A stretch of 64,000 nucleotides of DNA from Providencia rettgeri (GCA_900455085.1 UGTZ01000001.1:774501-838500); one strand, 5' to 3'; counted from the first letter of the stretch, positions 37,642-47,763 are shown. Notes: generated by a model from the letters alone, not told the origin. Made by a program: numbers and translations.

Positions 37642-38784
37642 ATGGATTTTAGATTGAATGATGAGCAGGAACTGTTTGTCGCAGGGATCCGTGAACTGAT
37701 GGCCAGTGAAAACTGGGAAAGCTATTTCGCCGAATGTGACCGCGACAGTAAATATCCTGAACGCTTTGTCAAAGCCTTAGCGGATATGGAAATCGATAAC
37801 CTGCTGATCCCAGAAGAACATGGCGGCTTAAATGCAGGGTTTATCACCGTTGCTGCGGTATGGATGGAGCTTGGTCGCCTAGGTGCACCAACCTATGTGT
37901 TGTACCAATTACCGGGCGGTTTTAATACGGTGCTTAGAGAAGGGACTCAAGAGCAAATTGACAAAATCATGGCGTTCCGTGGTACGGGTAAACAAATGTG
38001 GAACTCGGCGATCACTGAACCGGGTGCAGGATCTGATGTTGGTAGCCTACAAACCACTTACCAACGCCGTAATGGCAAAGTGTATTTGAACGGTAGCAAA
38101 TGTTTTATCACCAGTAGTGCTTACACCCCATACATTGTGGTGATGAGTCGTGATGCGGATTCACCAGACAAACCTGTTTTCACCGAATGGTTCTTAGATA
38201 TGAGCAAACCAGGTATCAAGGTGAACAAACTTGAAAAACTGGGTTTACGCATGGATAGCTGTTGTGAAATTACTTTTGATAATGTCGAGCTGGATGAAAA
38301 AGACATGTTTGGCCGCGAAGGTAACGGTTTTAACCGTGTAAAAGAAGAGTTCGACCATGAGCGTTTCTTAGTGGCATTAACTAACTATGGTACCGCGATG
38401 TGTGCGTTCGAAGATGCGGCGCGTTACGCTAACCAGCGTGTTCAATTCGGTGAAGCCATTGGTCGTTTTCAGTTAATTCAAGAAAAATTTGCACATATGG
38501 CGATCAAGCTCAATTCAATGCGCAACATGTTATATGAAACTGCATGGAAGAGTGACAACGGATTGATCACCTCTGGTGATGCAGCAATGTGTAAATACTT
38601 CTGTGCAAATGCGGCATTTGAAGTCGTGGACTCTGCGATGCAAGTACTCGGTGGTGTAGGAATTGCAGGTGAGCACCGGATCGCCCGTTTCTGGCGTGAC
38701 CTTCGTGTGGATCGCGTATCAGGTGGTTCAGATGAAATGCAAATACTGACATTAGGCCGTAGCGTACTGAAACAATACCGCTAA
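37642..38784 (+). CDS. caiA: Crotonobetainyl-CoA reductase CaiA
   Basis: 380 residues, acyl-CoA dehydrogenase fold. MDFRLNDEQELFVAGIRELM opens the N-terminal helical domain. WNSAITEPGAGSDVGSLQT and KVYLNGSKCFITSSAYTPYIVV bind flavin and substrate. The C-terminal QVLGGVGIAGEHRIARFWRD contacts FAD. It reduces crotonobetainyl-CoA to gamma-butyrobetainyl-CoA using electrons supplied by FixAB. It lies 34 bases after caiT. Confidence 0.96.
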   Translation: MDFRLNDEQELFVAGIRELMASENWESYFAECDRDSKYPERFVKALADMEIDNLLIPEEHGGLNAGFITVAAVWMELGRLGAPTYVLYQLPGGFNTVLREGTQEQIDKIMAFRGTGKQMWNSAITEPGAGSDVGSLQTTYQRRNGKVYLNGSKCFITSSAYTPYIVVMSRDADSPDKPVFTEWFLDMSKPGIKVNKLEKLGLRMDSCCEITFDNVELDEKDMFGREGNGFNRVKEEFDHERFLVALTNYGTAMCAFEDAARYANQRVQFGEAIGRFQLIQEKFAHMAIKLNSMRNMLYETAWKSDNGLITSGDAAMCKYFCANAAFEVVDSAMQVLGGVGIAGEHRIARFWRDLRVDRVSGGSDEMQILTLGRSVLKQYR

Positions 38785-38847
38785 TAACTGAACGTAATGG
38801 GATGGTTTTCAAGAGAAGGCCAACCCTGCTTCACAGGAGATAAGAAC

Positions 38848-40069
38848 ATGGCAGAGCATCTACCTATGCCAGAATTTGGCCCTCTAGCTGGGGTTAGAGT
38901 GGTATTTTCAGGAATTGAAATTGCTGGCCCATTTGCAGGGCAAATGTTTGCAGAATGGGGGCGCTGAAGTGATCTGGATAGAAAATGTCGCCTGGGCAGA
39001 CACTATTCGCGTTCAACCCAACTACCCACAGCTGTCACGGCGTAATTTACGTGCGTTATCATTGAATATTTTCAAAGATGAAGGGCGTGACGCGTTTCTA
39101 AAACTGATGGAAACAACCGATATCTTCATTGAAGCGAGTAAAGGCCCCGCATTTGCTCGTCGTGGTATCACGGACGAAGTACTTTGGGAACATAACCCTA
39201 AACTGGTCATTGCACACTTATCCGGTTTTGGGCAGTACGGTGACCCACAATATACCAACCTCGCAGCGTATAACACCATTGCTCAAGCCTTCAGTGGCTA
39301 TCTGATTCAAAACGGTGATAAAGACCAGCCAATGCCGGCTTTTCCTTATACCGCAGACTATTTTTCTGGCATGACGGCGACAACTGCCGCACTGGCTGCA
39401 TTGTATAAAGCACGTGAGACTGGAAAAGGTGAAAGCATTGACGTTGCTATGTATGAAGTGATGTTGCGTATGGGGCAATACTTCATGATGGACTACTTCA
39501 ATGGTGGAGAGATCTGCCCACGTATGACAAAAGGGAAAGACCCCTATTACGCAGGTTGTGGCCTATATAGTTGTAATGATGGCTATATCGTGATGGAAAT
39601 TGTTGGTATCACGCAAATTCAGGAAATTTTTAAAGATATTGGGTTGGCGCATCTGTTAGGTACACCAGAAATACCCGAAGGCACACAGTTAATTCACCGT
39701 GTGGAATGCCCTTATGGGCCTTTAGTTGAAGAAAAACTCGATGAATGGCTAGGTTCACGTTCGATTGATGAAGTGTTAACAAGACTCGCGGAATTGAATA
39801 TTGCTAGCGCCAAAGTCCTTACTATTCCTGAGTTAGAAACCAATCCTCAATACATTGCACGCGAATCTATTACCAGTTGGCAAACAATGGAAGGAAAAAC
39901 CTGTCGTGGTCCTAACGTCATGCCTAAATTCAAAAATAACCCCGGACAGATTTGGCGAGGCATGCCATCACACGGTATGGACACGACAGATATCTTAAAA
40001 AATATTGGATACAGCGAAACTGATATTCGGGGGTTAGTCGATAAAGGGCTAGCCAAAATAGTTGATTAA
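38848..40069 (+). pseudogene. caiB: L-carnitine CoA-transferase CaiB, one frameshift (probable sequence error)
   Basis: The gene starts at 38848 (MAEHLPMPEFGPLAGVRVVF) with CAGGAGA upstream. An extra G in the run 38957-38961 turns EWGAEVIWIEN into EWGR-stop; removing it restores about 406 residues, the E. coli length. The rest is a standard class III CoA-transferase: GFGQYGDPQYTNLAAYNTIAQ, RETGKGESIDVAMYEVMLRMG and PKFKNNPGQIWRG. The catalytic Asp is expected near residue 169. It moves CoA between gamma-butyrobetaine, crotonobetaine and carnitine. Confidence 0.93.
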
Positions 40070-40140
40070 TTGAATGGGTACTCAGGTCAATGATGACTAT
40101 TGAGCTGAATATTCATCAGGGAAATGATGGGTAACAATTA

Positions 40141-41700
40141 ATGGATGTAATCGGTAAACAAAATTTGCGTCAAATGTGGGATGATTTAGCGTTAACCCAT
40201 GGAAACAGCCAGGCGCTTATCTTTGAATCCTGCGATGGAAAAACTAGCAAGTTCAGCTATTTAGAAATGAACCAGCACATTAATCGCACCGCCAATCTCT
40301 TTTTAGCCTATGGCATTCAAAAAGGCGATAAAGTGGCTTTACATTTAGATAATTGCCCGGAATTTTTCTTTTGCTGGTTTGGCTTGGCTAAAATTGGGGC
40401 GATTATGGTCCCAATTAATGCGCGTTATAAATACAATGAAAGTGCTTGGATCATGCAGAACTGCCAACCCAAAATGGTAGTCACTCGTTCCTCTTTCTTA
40501 GATATTTATCAACAAGTATTCGCTGACGTAGCGACAAGTCTAAAACATATTTTTTTGATTACAGACACACAAATTGAACCCGTAGAGCATATTTCTGACT
40601 TTTGGTTTGAACAGTCACAACAACATACGCAATTGACTCAGGTTGTTGAATTGAGTGTCGATGATACGGCCGAGATTTTATTTACCTCTGGAACGACCTC
40701 GAGGCCTAAAGGGGTAATTATTACCCACTATAACCTCCGCTTTGCCGGTTATTACTCTTCTTGGCAAAACAGCTTACGCTCTGATGATATTTATTTAACA
40801 GTCATGCCTGCTTTTCATATTGACTGCCAATGTACAGCTTCTATGGCTGCATTTTCTGTCGGTGCAACGTTTGTGTTATTAGAGAAATACAGCGCACGCC
40901 GTTTTTGGCAACAAGTGGTGAAATACAAAGCGACTGTCATCGAACTTATCCCCATGATGATCCGCACATTGTTAAGCCAGCCGCTGGCGGATAACGAAAA
41001 AGATCATTGTTTACGAGAAGCGATGTTTTACCTCAATTTAAGTGAAGAGGAACGCGACCAGTTTATGGCCCGGTTTGGGGTGAAGCGGTTTTTAACTTCG
41101 TATGGAATGACGGAGACTATTGTTGGTTTGATTGGTGACCGGCCTGGTGATATGCGTCGCTGGCCGTCCATTGGTCGCCCGGGTTTTTGTTATCAGGCAC
41201 AAATTCGGGACAGAAATAACCAACGTGTTGCTGCGGGGGTTATTGGTGAGCTCTGTGTGAAAGGTGAGCGTGGTAAAACCCTTTTTAAAGAGTATTACAA
41301 CAACCCTGAAGCGACAGCAAAAACCTTTGATGAAGCGGGATGGATGCACACGGGGGACTTTGCCTACCAAGATGAAGATGGATTTTTCTATTTTGTCGAT
41401 AGAAGCAGCAATATGATCAAACGCGGTGGAGAAAATGTTTCTTGCAGTGAAATCGAAAATATTATCACCTCACACCCTGCCATTGTGGATGTGGCGGTGA
41501 TCGGCGTTGCGGATGATATCCGAGATGAAGCGATTAAAGCCTTTATTGTGCTTGAAGAAGGGGAAACCTTAACTCAGGAAGAGTTCTTTGCTTTTTGTGA
41601 AAAACAAATGGCGAAATTTAAGGTGCCAACGAGTGTTGAGGTACGTAAAGATTTACCGCGTAACTGCTCTGGAAAAGTATTGAAAAAACATCTGCAATAA
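40141..41700 (+). CDS. caiC: Crotonobetaine/carnitine-CoA ligase CaiC
   Basis: 519 residues, ANL (acyl-CoA synthetase) family. The ATP-binding P-loop is ILFTSGTTSRPKG, and TSYGMTETIVGLIGDRPGD is the A5 motif. GWMHTGDFAYQDEDGFFYFVDR is A7/A8, with a Lys-containing hinge IKRGGENVS. The catalytic C-terminal Lys lies in NCSGKVLKKHL. It activates carnitine, crotonobetaine or gamma-butyrobetaine with ATP and CoA to prime the CaiB cycle. Confidence 0.95.
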   Translation: MDVIGKQNLRQMWDDLALTHGNSQALIFESCDGKTSKFSYLEMNQHINRTANLFLAYGIQKGDKVALHLDNCPEFFFCWFGLAKIGAIMVPINARYKYNESAWIMQNCQPKMVVTRSSFLDIYQQVFADVATSLKHIFLITDTQIEPVEHISDFWFEQSQQHTQLTQVVELSVDDTAEILFTSGTTSRPKGVIITHYNLRFAGYYSSWQNSLRSDDIYLTVMPAFHIDCQCTASMAAFSVGATFVLLEKYSARRFWQQVVKYKATVIELIPMMIRTLLSQPLADNEKDHCLREAMFYLNLSEEERDQFMARFGVKRFLTSYGMTETIVGLIGDRPGDMRRWPSIGRPGFCYQAQIRDRNNQRVAAGVIGELCVKGERGKTLFKEYYNNPEATAKTFDEAGWMHTGDFAYQDEDGFFYFVDRSSNMIKRGGENVSCSEIENIITSHPAIVDVAVIGVADDIRDEAIKAFIVLEEGETLTQEEFFAFCEKQMAKFKVPTSVEVRKDLPRNCSGKVLKKHLQ

Positions 41701-41787
41701 TCGACAAACTTGATTAATTTTGCATACATTTCGGGCTGCATACCTGCAACCTGAAGCGTCACTGCACGACGAAGAAAGGATTATATT

Positions 41788-42573
41788 ATGAGCGAATCAT
41801 TAAAAATTACCCGAAATGGCGCTATTTTAGAAATCATACTCGATAGGCCTAAAGCCAATGCAATAGATGCAAAAACCAGTTTCAAAATGGGGGAGGTTTT
41901 CCTTAATTTTCGCGATGACCCTTCGTTGCGTGTTGCAATTATCACAGGGGCAGGAGAGCGATTTTTCTCTGCAGGCTGGGACTTAAAATCGGCGGCAGAA
42001 GGTGAAGCCCCTGATGCTGACTTTGGCCCAGGTGGCTTTGCCGGTTTGACTGAAATTTTTAATTTAAACAAACCTGTTATTGCGGCGGTGAATGGATATG
42101 CATTTGGTGGCGGTTTTGAACTGGCTTTAGCGGCAGATATGATAATTTGTTCTGAAAATGCCAGTTTTGCATTACCTGAGGCTCAGCTCGGTATTGTTCC
42201 AGATAGCGGGGGGGTTTTACGTTTACCTAAAATTTTACCTGCGCCAATCGTGAATGAAATGGTTATGACTGGCAGAAGAATGGATGCACAAGAAGCTTTA
42301 CGTTGGGGAATAGCTAACGATGTAGTGCCTATTGAGAGTCTGATGGATAAAGCCCGTGAACTTGCAGAACAAGTTACGCAAAGTGCGCCATTAGCAGTTG
42401 CTGCTCTAAAAGAAATTTTCCGCGCGACAGGGGAGCTTACTGTCGAAGAGGGCTATAAATTAATGCGCAGTGGTGTACTGACTCATTATCCTGCGGTTCT
42501 TCATTCCGAAGATGCCACAGAGGGGCCATTGGCTTTCTCTGAGAAACGTTCTCCAAACTGGAAAGGTCGCTAA
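41788..42573 (+). CDS. caiD: Crotonobetainyl-CoA hydratase CaiD
   Basis: 261 residues, crotonase fold. The oxyanion segments are ITGAGERFFSAGWDLK and NGYAFGGGFELALAADMIIC. The catalytic Glu lies in FALPEAQLGIVPDSGGVLRLPK. It reversibly hydrates crotonobetainyl-CoA to L-carnitinyl-CoA. GAAAGGA precedes the ATG; the 87-base gap from caiC holds no feature that stands out. Confidence 0.96.
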   Translation: MSESLKITRNGAILEIILDRPKANAIDAKTSFKMGEVFLNFRDDPSLRVAIITGAGERFFSAGWDLKSAAEGEAPDADFGPGGFAGLTEIFNLNKPVIAAVNGYAFGGGFELALAADMIICSENASFALPEAQLGIVPDSGGVLRLPKILPAPIVNEMVMTGRRMDAQEALRWGIANDVVPIESLMDKARELAEQVTQSAPLAVAALKEIFRATGELTVEEGYKLMRSGVLTHYPAVLHSEDATEGPLAFSEKRSPNWKGR

Positions 42574-42596
42574 TTAATCTAGCAGTGAGGTGAATT

Positions 42597-43190
42597 TTGA
42601 GTTTTTACGCTTTTGAAGGTGTTATCCCGGTTGTTCATCCTACTGCATATGTTCACCCATCAGCGGTAGTGATTGGTGATGTGATTATTGGTGAAGGGGT
42701 TTTCGTTGGGCCGAATGCCTCTTTACGTGGGGATTATGGCCGCTTGATCATAGAAAAAGGGGCAAATATTCAGGACTGCTGCATTATGCATGGCTATAGT
42801 GATGTCGAAACCATTGTCCATGAATGTGGGCATGTAGGCCACGGAGCTATTTTACATGGATGCATTATTGGCCGTGATGCTTTGGTCGGAATGAACAGTG
42901 TCGTTATGGATGGCGCAGTGATTGGTGAGGAAAGTATTGTTGCTGCGATGAGTTTTGTTAAGGCCGGTTTTCAAGGCGAAAATCGTCAGATGTTGGTCGG
43001 AAGTCCTGCGCGCTTTTTACGCTCAGTGACTGATGAAGAACTGCATTGGAAACGGTTAAATACGAAAGAATATCAAGACTTAGCAGGCCGATATCATCAA
43101 CAATTACAGGAAACCCAACCGCTGACAGAGCTTGAAGTTAATCGACCCAAATTATTTGGTACAACAGATGTAAAACCTAAGGGCCAGTGA
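42597..43190 (+). CDS. caiE: Carnitine operon protein CaiE (gamma-carbonic-anhydrase-like hexapeptide protein)
   Basis: 197 residues from a TTG start at 42597, preceded by GTGAGGTGA; the frame MSFYAFEGVIPVVHPTAYVHPSAVVIGDV matches E. coli CaiE from its first residue, so TTG is the natural start. Left-handed beta-helix hexapeptide repeats occupy residues 15-130, with His residues (MHGYSD, ECGHVGHGAILHG) in the gamma-carbonic anhydrase metal positions. It stimulates CaiB/CaiD activity in E. coli, perhaps through cofactor supply. Last gene of the operon. Confidence 0.94.
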   Translation: MSFYAFEGVIPVVHPTAYVHPSAVVIGDVIIGEGVFVGPNASLRGDYGRLIIEKGANIQDCCIMHGYSDVETIVHECGHVGHGAILHGCIIGRDALVGMNSVVMDGAVIGEESIVAAMSFVKAGFQGENRQMLVGSPARFLRSVTDEELHWKRLNTKEYQDLAGRYHQQLQETQPLTELEVNRPKLFGTTDVKPKGQ

Positions 43191-43211
43191 TTCACTAAAA
43201 GGCCGTAAAAT

Positions 43212-43244
43212 AAAAAACGCAGATGGTGAAGTCTGCGTTTTTTA
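43212..43244. terminator. Bidirectional terminator between caiE and caiF
   Basis: Perfect stem AAAAAACGCAGA/TCTGCGTTTTTT with an 8-base loop and T or A runs on both sides, between convergent genes. Confidence 0.88.
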
Positions 43245-43268
43245 TTGGTATAAAACTGAAAAATAAGT

Positions 43269-43661
43269 TTAACGACGTTGTGCTTTTGACAGCATCCATC
43301 GCCATTTTTGCTCTCGATTTAATTCACTTGGTGGCATAGAGGCCGCTTTCATTGGGGAATCGATAGTGACTTTTTCAGTTTGATGGCTTCTTAAACGAGC
43401 ATAAAGCTGGTTATCAATTTTCTTAACTTTAATAAGCCGCTGACATTGGCAGCCTCGTCCCGATAATTTATTTGGGATCATTTTTACTTCACACTGAATT
43501 TCAGCAACATCAGATAAAATATAAGAAACAATATTGACAGCATTAGGATGCGGAATATCAAAGTGATTAGATATTTCTCTAGCTGTAGTCCAATGGCCTT
43601 GTTTCATTACCCAGTTTGCGATAGATAAATACAAGGGTTCATTAATATATTGTCCACACAT
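43269..43661 (-). CDS. caiF: Transcriptional activator CaiF
   Basis: 130 residues from the ATG at 43661 (MCGQYINEPLYLSIANWVM), with GGGAG upstream; the frame extends four codons further but without homology. It matches E. coli CaiF along its length: REISNHFDIPHPNAVNIVSYILSD (helix-turn-helix), CEVKMIPNKLSGRGCQCQRLIKV (Cys-rich) and ELNREQKWRWMLSK. CaiF activates the divergent cai and fix operons in response to carnitine under anaerobiosis. Confidence 0.93.
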   Translation of the reverse strand: MCGQYINEPLYLSIANWVMKQGHWTTAREISNHFDIPHPNAVNIVSYILSDVAEIQCEVKMIPNKLSGRGCQCQRLIKVKKIDNQLYARLRSHQTEKVTIDSPMKAASMPPSELNREQKWRWMLSKAQRR

Positions 43662-44255
43662 AAGCGCTCCCAAATCTATTTATTAAAATTGGCTAAATAA
43701 AAAGAAACTATATGCAAATTGTAGTTGGAATAGCGTTTATTTGTTTCCTGGTTTGTTAATTAAGAAAACAAAATAATCAATTATTAACTTCTGGTTAAAA
43801 TTGTTAAAATAATATATTCGTTTTTAATGTTAATTATCATTGTTTTAATATAAAACTTATATTTCATAATGATAGGTGTCGAATATAATTCAGAGCCTAA
43901 ATTACGCCGTCATACAGTGACAAGCTTCATATTAATGGATTTCAAAATGATTTGCATGCCTTTATTGTGAAAATTTACATTCAAGACAAAAGTTTTGTTT
44001 ATATTCTGATTTTAGGTAAATAACTGAATATCGTTGTAGATAAACTGATTATATTTGGTTTTATATTTGATTGTAATGATCTTGAAATATAATAAAAATG
44101 TGACATGGGTGATTTTTTTAATTGGATATTAGCGAATAAGCAATAACAAAGAGTTAAATAATTTTCTAATATATTAAGAAAGAGAATAAGAGTGATTGGC
44201 TTTGTGATTGAATAGGGCATTGCGTGTTGATGCAATGCCCTCCTAGAGATAAAAA
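43662..44255. other. AT-rich intergenic region caiF-dxs
   Basis: It should contain the caiF promoter at the left. A TGTGA-N6-ACATT sequence at 43966-43981 weakly resembles a CRP site. A 78-codon frame on the minus strand (43999-44235) has no ribosome binding site or known similarity and is not called. The right end holds the dxs hairpin. Confidence 0.5.
44215..44240 (-). terminator. Hairpin after dxs
   Basis: Perfect 9-bp stem GGGCATTGC/GCAATGCCC with an 8-base loop, 15 bases past the dxs stop on the minus strand. The following U tract is weak. Confidence 0.6.
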
Positions 44256-46121
44256 TTATTTGGCTAAGTAGTTATTAATAGAATTAACAATACCTGTGGA
44301 ATCTAAGCCCAGTTCAGCAATAAGTTCTTCTTGGGTACCTTGAGAAATAAAATAGTCAGGTAAGCCAAGGTTTAAGGTTGGAATGATTTTTTTCTCATGC
44401 ATTAAGAATTCATTCACACCGCTACCTGCTCCACCCATGATGGCATTCTCTTCGAGAGTGACAAGTACATCATGAGTATTGGCCATTTCAAGGATAAGCG
44501 CTTCGTCTAAAGGCTTCACAAAGCGCATATCAACAACAGTTGCATTAAGCCGCTCAGCGGCGACCAATGCGTGGCTTAATAAGGTACCAAAGCATAAGAT
44601 AGCGACCTTCTCACCTTGGCGACGAACAATACCTTTACCAATAGGCAGCGGTGATAGCGGCTGTAACTCAGCGCCTGTTCCTGTGCCTCGAGGGTAACGA
44701 ACCGCACATGGACCATCTTGATAATGGTAGCCAGTATGTAGCATTTGGCGGCACTCATTTTCATCACTTGGAGCCATAATAACCATGGTTGGTATACAGC
44801 GCAGGAATGAAATATCAAAAGAACCTTGGTGAGTTTGCCCATCAGCTCCTACAATACCGGCTCGGTCGATCGCAAACATGACAGGCACCTTTTGGATAGC
44901 CACATCATGAATGACTTGGTCGTAACCACGCTGCAAGAAAGTCGAATAGATAGCAACGATAGGCTTATAGCCACCAATAGCAAGGCCTGCAGCAAAGGTG
45001 ACAGCATGTTGCTCTGCAATCGCGACATCGAAGTATTGATCAGGGAATTCTTTAGAAAACCGAACCATACCAGAGCCTTCACGCATTGCAGGGGTGATAG
45101 CCATCAACTTGCCATCATTTTTAGCCTCTTCACACAGCCAATCACCAAAAATTTTAGAGAATGTCGGTCCGGTCTCTTTGCTTTTGGGCAAAGTGAATGT
45201 ACTTGGGTCAAATTTAGGAACTGCATGCCAGCTAATTGGGTCTTTTTCTGCCGGCTCATAACCGCGACCTTTCTTGGTCATGATATGTAAAAATTGCGGT
45301 CCTTTTAAGTCACGCATATTTTTTAACGTTTGAACTAAGGCAACAACATCATGACCGTCAACGGGGCCAATATAGTTAAAACCTAATTCTTCAAACATGG
45401 TCCCCGGTACGACCATGCCTTTAATGTGTTCTTCTGTCTTTTTCAATAATTCTTTGATAGGTGGCATGTTAGAAAAAACTTTTTTCCCACCTTCACGTAA
45501 TGTTGTATAGAGCTTTCCAGAAAGTAAGTGAGCTAAGTGATTGTTTAGTGCGCCAACATTTTCTGAAATAGACATTTCGTTATCGTTTAAGATAACCAAC
45601 ATGTCAGGTGCGGCATCCCCTGCATGATTCATTGCTTCAAATGCCATTCCAGCGGTGATGGCGCCATCACCAATCACACAAACTGTTTTACGGCTTTGTT
45701 GCTCTTTTTCTGCAGCAATGGCCATACCTAAACCGGCACTAATGGATGTTGAGGAATGGCCAACGCTTAAAATGTCATATTCACTTTCTTCGCGCCATGG
45801 AAAGGGATGTAGACCATTTTTTTGACGGATGGTATCAATACGGTCACGGCGACCCGTTAATATCTTATGTGGGTAGGCTTGGTGGCCGACATCCCAAACA
45901 AGATTATCAAATGGAGTTTTATAGACATAATGTAATGCGACGGTGAGTTCAACAGCACCGAGGCCAGAAGCAAAGTGACCGCTAGAGCGACCCACGCTAC
46001 TCAGCAAGAATTGTCTGAGTTCATCACAAAGCTTAGGCAAACTTTCTTTAGGCAACAGACGAAGCTCATCTGGTGTCTCTGCCAAGGCTAGCGTGGGATA
46101 TTTAGCGATATCAATACTCAT
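44256..46121 (-). CDS. dxs: 1-deoxy-D-xylulose-5-phosphate synthase
   Basis: 621 residues from the ATG at 46121 (MSIDIAKYPTLAL), matching E. coli MSFDIAKYPTLAL; the frame extends 16 codons upstream without homology. The thiamine diphosphate site includes VIGDGAITAGMAFEAMNHAGD...ILNDNEMSIS. The transketolase-like C-terminal part has FDVAIAEQHAVTFAAGLA and GADGQTHQGSFDISFLR. It makes DXP from pyruvate and glyceraldehyde-3-phosphate, the entry to the MEP isoprenoid pathway and a thiamine/pyridoxal precursor. It follows ispA on the same strand, with 249 bases between. Confidence 0.97.
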   Translation of the reverse strand: MSIDIAKYPTLALAETPDELRLLPKESLPKLCDELRQFLLSSVGRSSGHFASGLGAVELTVALHYVYKTPFDNLVWDVGHQAYPHKILTGRRDRIDTIRQKNGLHPFPWREESEYDILSVGHSSTSISAGLGMAIAAEKEQQSRKTVCVIGDGAITAGMAFEAMNHAGDAAPDMLVILNDNEMSISENVGALNNHLAHLLSGKLYTTLREGGKKVFSNMPPIKELLKKTEEHIKGMVVPGTMFEELGFNYIGPVDGHDVVALVQTLKNMRDLKGPQFLHIMTKKGRGYEPAEKDPISWHAVPKFDPSTFTLPKSKETGPTFSKIFGDWLCEEAKNDGKLMAITPAMREGSGMVRFSKEFPDQYFDVAIAEQHAVTFAAGLAIGGYKPIVAIYSTFLQRGYDQVIHDVAIQKVPVMFAIDRAGIVGADGQTHQGSFDISFLRCIPTMVIMAPSDENECRQMLHTGYHYQDGPCAVRYPRGTGTGAELQPLSPLPIGKGIVRRQGEKVAILCFGTLLSHALVAAERLNATVVDMRFVKPLDEALILEMANTHDVLVTLEENAIMGGAGSGVNEFLMHEKKIIPTLNLGLPDYFISQGTQEELIAELGLDSTGIVNSINNYLAK

Positions 46122-46370
46122 TAGTTGCTCACTTATAATTAATAAAAAACCCAACTTATTTAGCCACAATAAAATGACTATTCTCAGTATTTAGCAGCAT
46201 AAAGCTTCTATCTGCTGTTGGGTTGCCTTCGTTTATCGTCTGCCTATAACTCGAGTGATTAAGAAGTAATCCATCTATTTTTTTGGTTATAGGAATGATT
46301 CGAAGATGCATTAGGGTAATAAATTGCCGTAATTATCGATCTTCTTGTAGCCAAAAGGCAAAGCATATTG

Positions 46371-47288
46371 TCAGCTTTTACGTTCAATAATGAAATTAGC
46401 TAAAGCGCTTAACATTTCTATATTATATCCATGGGACTGGAGAGTCTCTAAAGCGTCTACCGCATCATGATATAGCTCACGTGCTTTTTTCTGAGCAACT
46501 TCAAGCCCTAATAGCGATGGATAGGTACTTTTTTCATGTTCGGCATCCGTTCCTTGGCGTTTACCTGTGACTTCGCTATCACCGATAACATCTAGGATAT
46601 CGTCCTGTACTTGAAAGGCAAGACCGATGGATTGTGCATATTTGTCTAAAACAGGCAGTAATTTTTGACCTTTTTCACCAGCAGCAAAAGCACCAAGACG
46701 GATTGCTGCACGAATTAATGCCCCTGTTTTATGTTGATGAATGCGCTCAAGAAATTCAAGGTCAACTTGCTTTCCTTCTGCTTCTAAATCAAGAGCTTGC
46801 CCGCCACACATTCCCGCTAAGCCACTTGCGTATGATAACTCTGCAATCATCGCTATGCGGTCTTTGTCTGTCACATCAGGCATTGGCGCAGATGACAGTA
46901 ATTGGAATGCCAATGTTTGTAATGCATCTCCAGCAAGCACTGCATTGCCTTCACCATACTTAATGTGACAAGTCGGTTGGCCACGACGCAAATCATCATC
47001 ATCCATTGCAGGTAAATCATCATGGATTAATGAATAAGCATGAATACATTCGACTGCAGCAGCTGGAGCGTCAAGGTTTTCTTGGCTAACACCAAACATA
47101 GAACCGACGGCATAAGTTAAAAATGGACGTAAGCGTTTTCCACCCAATAATGTGCCATAGCGCATCGCCTGAGCAAGTGGGAGGTCTGCAAATGGCAGCG
47201 CATTTAAGGCATCTAATAGGTATTGATTGACTCTGTCGTAGGCTTGCTTTTGTTGCTGCGTAAAGCTATCTAAATGTTGTTCAGACAT
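46371..47288 (-). CDS. ispA: (2E,6E)-farnesyl diphosphate synthase
   Basis: 305 residues. The first aspartate-rich motif is HDDLPAMDDDDLRRG and the second VQDDILDVIGD, with GGKRLRPFL at the N-terminal substrate site. It condenses IPP with DMAPP and GPP to make farnesyl diphosphate. xseB ends 3 bases before its start. The xseB-ispA-dxs order is the conserved operon. Confidence 0.96.
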   Translation of the reverse strand: MSEQHLDSFTQQQKQAYDRVNQYLLDALNALPFADLPLAQAMRYGTLLGGKRLRPFLTYAVGSMFGVSQENLDAPAAAVECIHAYSLIHDDLPAMDDDDLRRGQPTCHIKYGEGNAVLAGDALQTLAFQLLSSAPMPDVTDKDRIAMIAELSYASGLAGMCGGQALDLEAEGKQVDLEFLERIHQHKTGALIRAAIRLGAFAAGEKGQKLLPVLDKYAQSIGLAFQVQDDILDVIGDSEVTGKRQGTDAEHEKSTYPSLLGLEVAQKKARELYHDAVDALETLQSHGYNIEMLSALANFIIERKS

Positions 47289-47291
47289 AAT

Positions 47292-47543
47292 TTATTCTGT
47301 ATCAGGTGAAAAATCGGCTAGAGGTTTATTTTCGTCATCGCTTAGCAAAATTTGTACACGTTGCTCTGCTTGCTGTAATACTTTTTGACCTTGTTTAGCA
47401 ATTTGAACACCACGTTCAAACTCATTAAGGGCATCTTCTAAGGGAAGTTCACCAGATTCTAGGCGAGCGACGATCTGCTCTAGCTCTTGAAGCGAGTTTT
47501 CAAAACTAACAGTCGGAACTTGCTGAGTTTTTTCTTTAGCCAT
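47292..47543 (-). CDS. xseB: Exodeoxyribonuclease VII small subunit
   Basis: 83 residues; VSFENSLQELEQIVARLESGELPLEDALNEFERGVQIAK is the two-helix XseB hairpin that binds the large subunit. Exonuclease VII degrades single-stranded DNA to oligonucleotides. First gene of xseB-ispA-dxs, divergent from thiI. Confidence 0.96.
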   Translation of the reverse strand: MAKEKTQQVPTVSFENSLQELEQIVARLESGELPLEDALNEFERGVQIAKQGQKVLQQAEQRVQILLSDDENKPLADFSPDTE

Positions 47544-47763
47544 AGTCTTTAGCCACTAATGTGAAATCAGTTAATTCGAGGGATTTTAAATATTCAGCAG
47601 ACTAACGCAGTCTTGCTACGGTTACAATTTATTATTGGGGTTTTTAGATTCAACCCGCAAGATAGTGTTATAATACGCCTCTTTATTGACAATTGGTAAC
47701 GTGTCATGTGTCTCTGTTAAGGCACATTCGTTTGCCCCCAACCACCATGAACATGCAGCTATT

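Noticed and set aside
43999..44235. 78-codon minus-strand frame between caiF and dxs
   Set aside because: AT-rich spacer, no ribosome binding site, and it ends inside the dxs hairpin.
46200..46265. Possible further palindromic repeat unit between ispA and dxs
   Set aside because: Only short resemblance (TGTTGGGTTGCC...GTCTGCCTATAAC) and no central CATAC/GTATG core.
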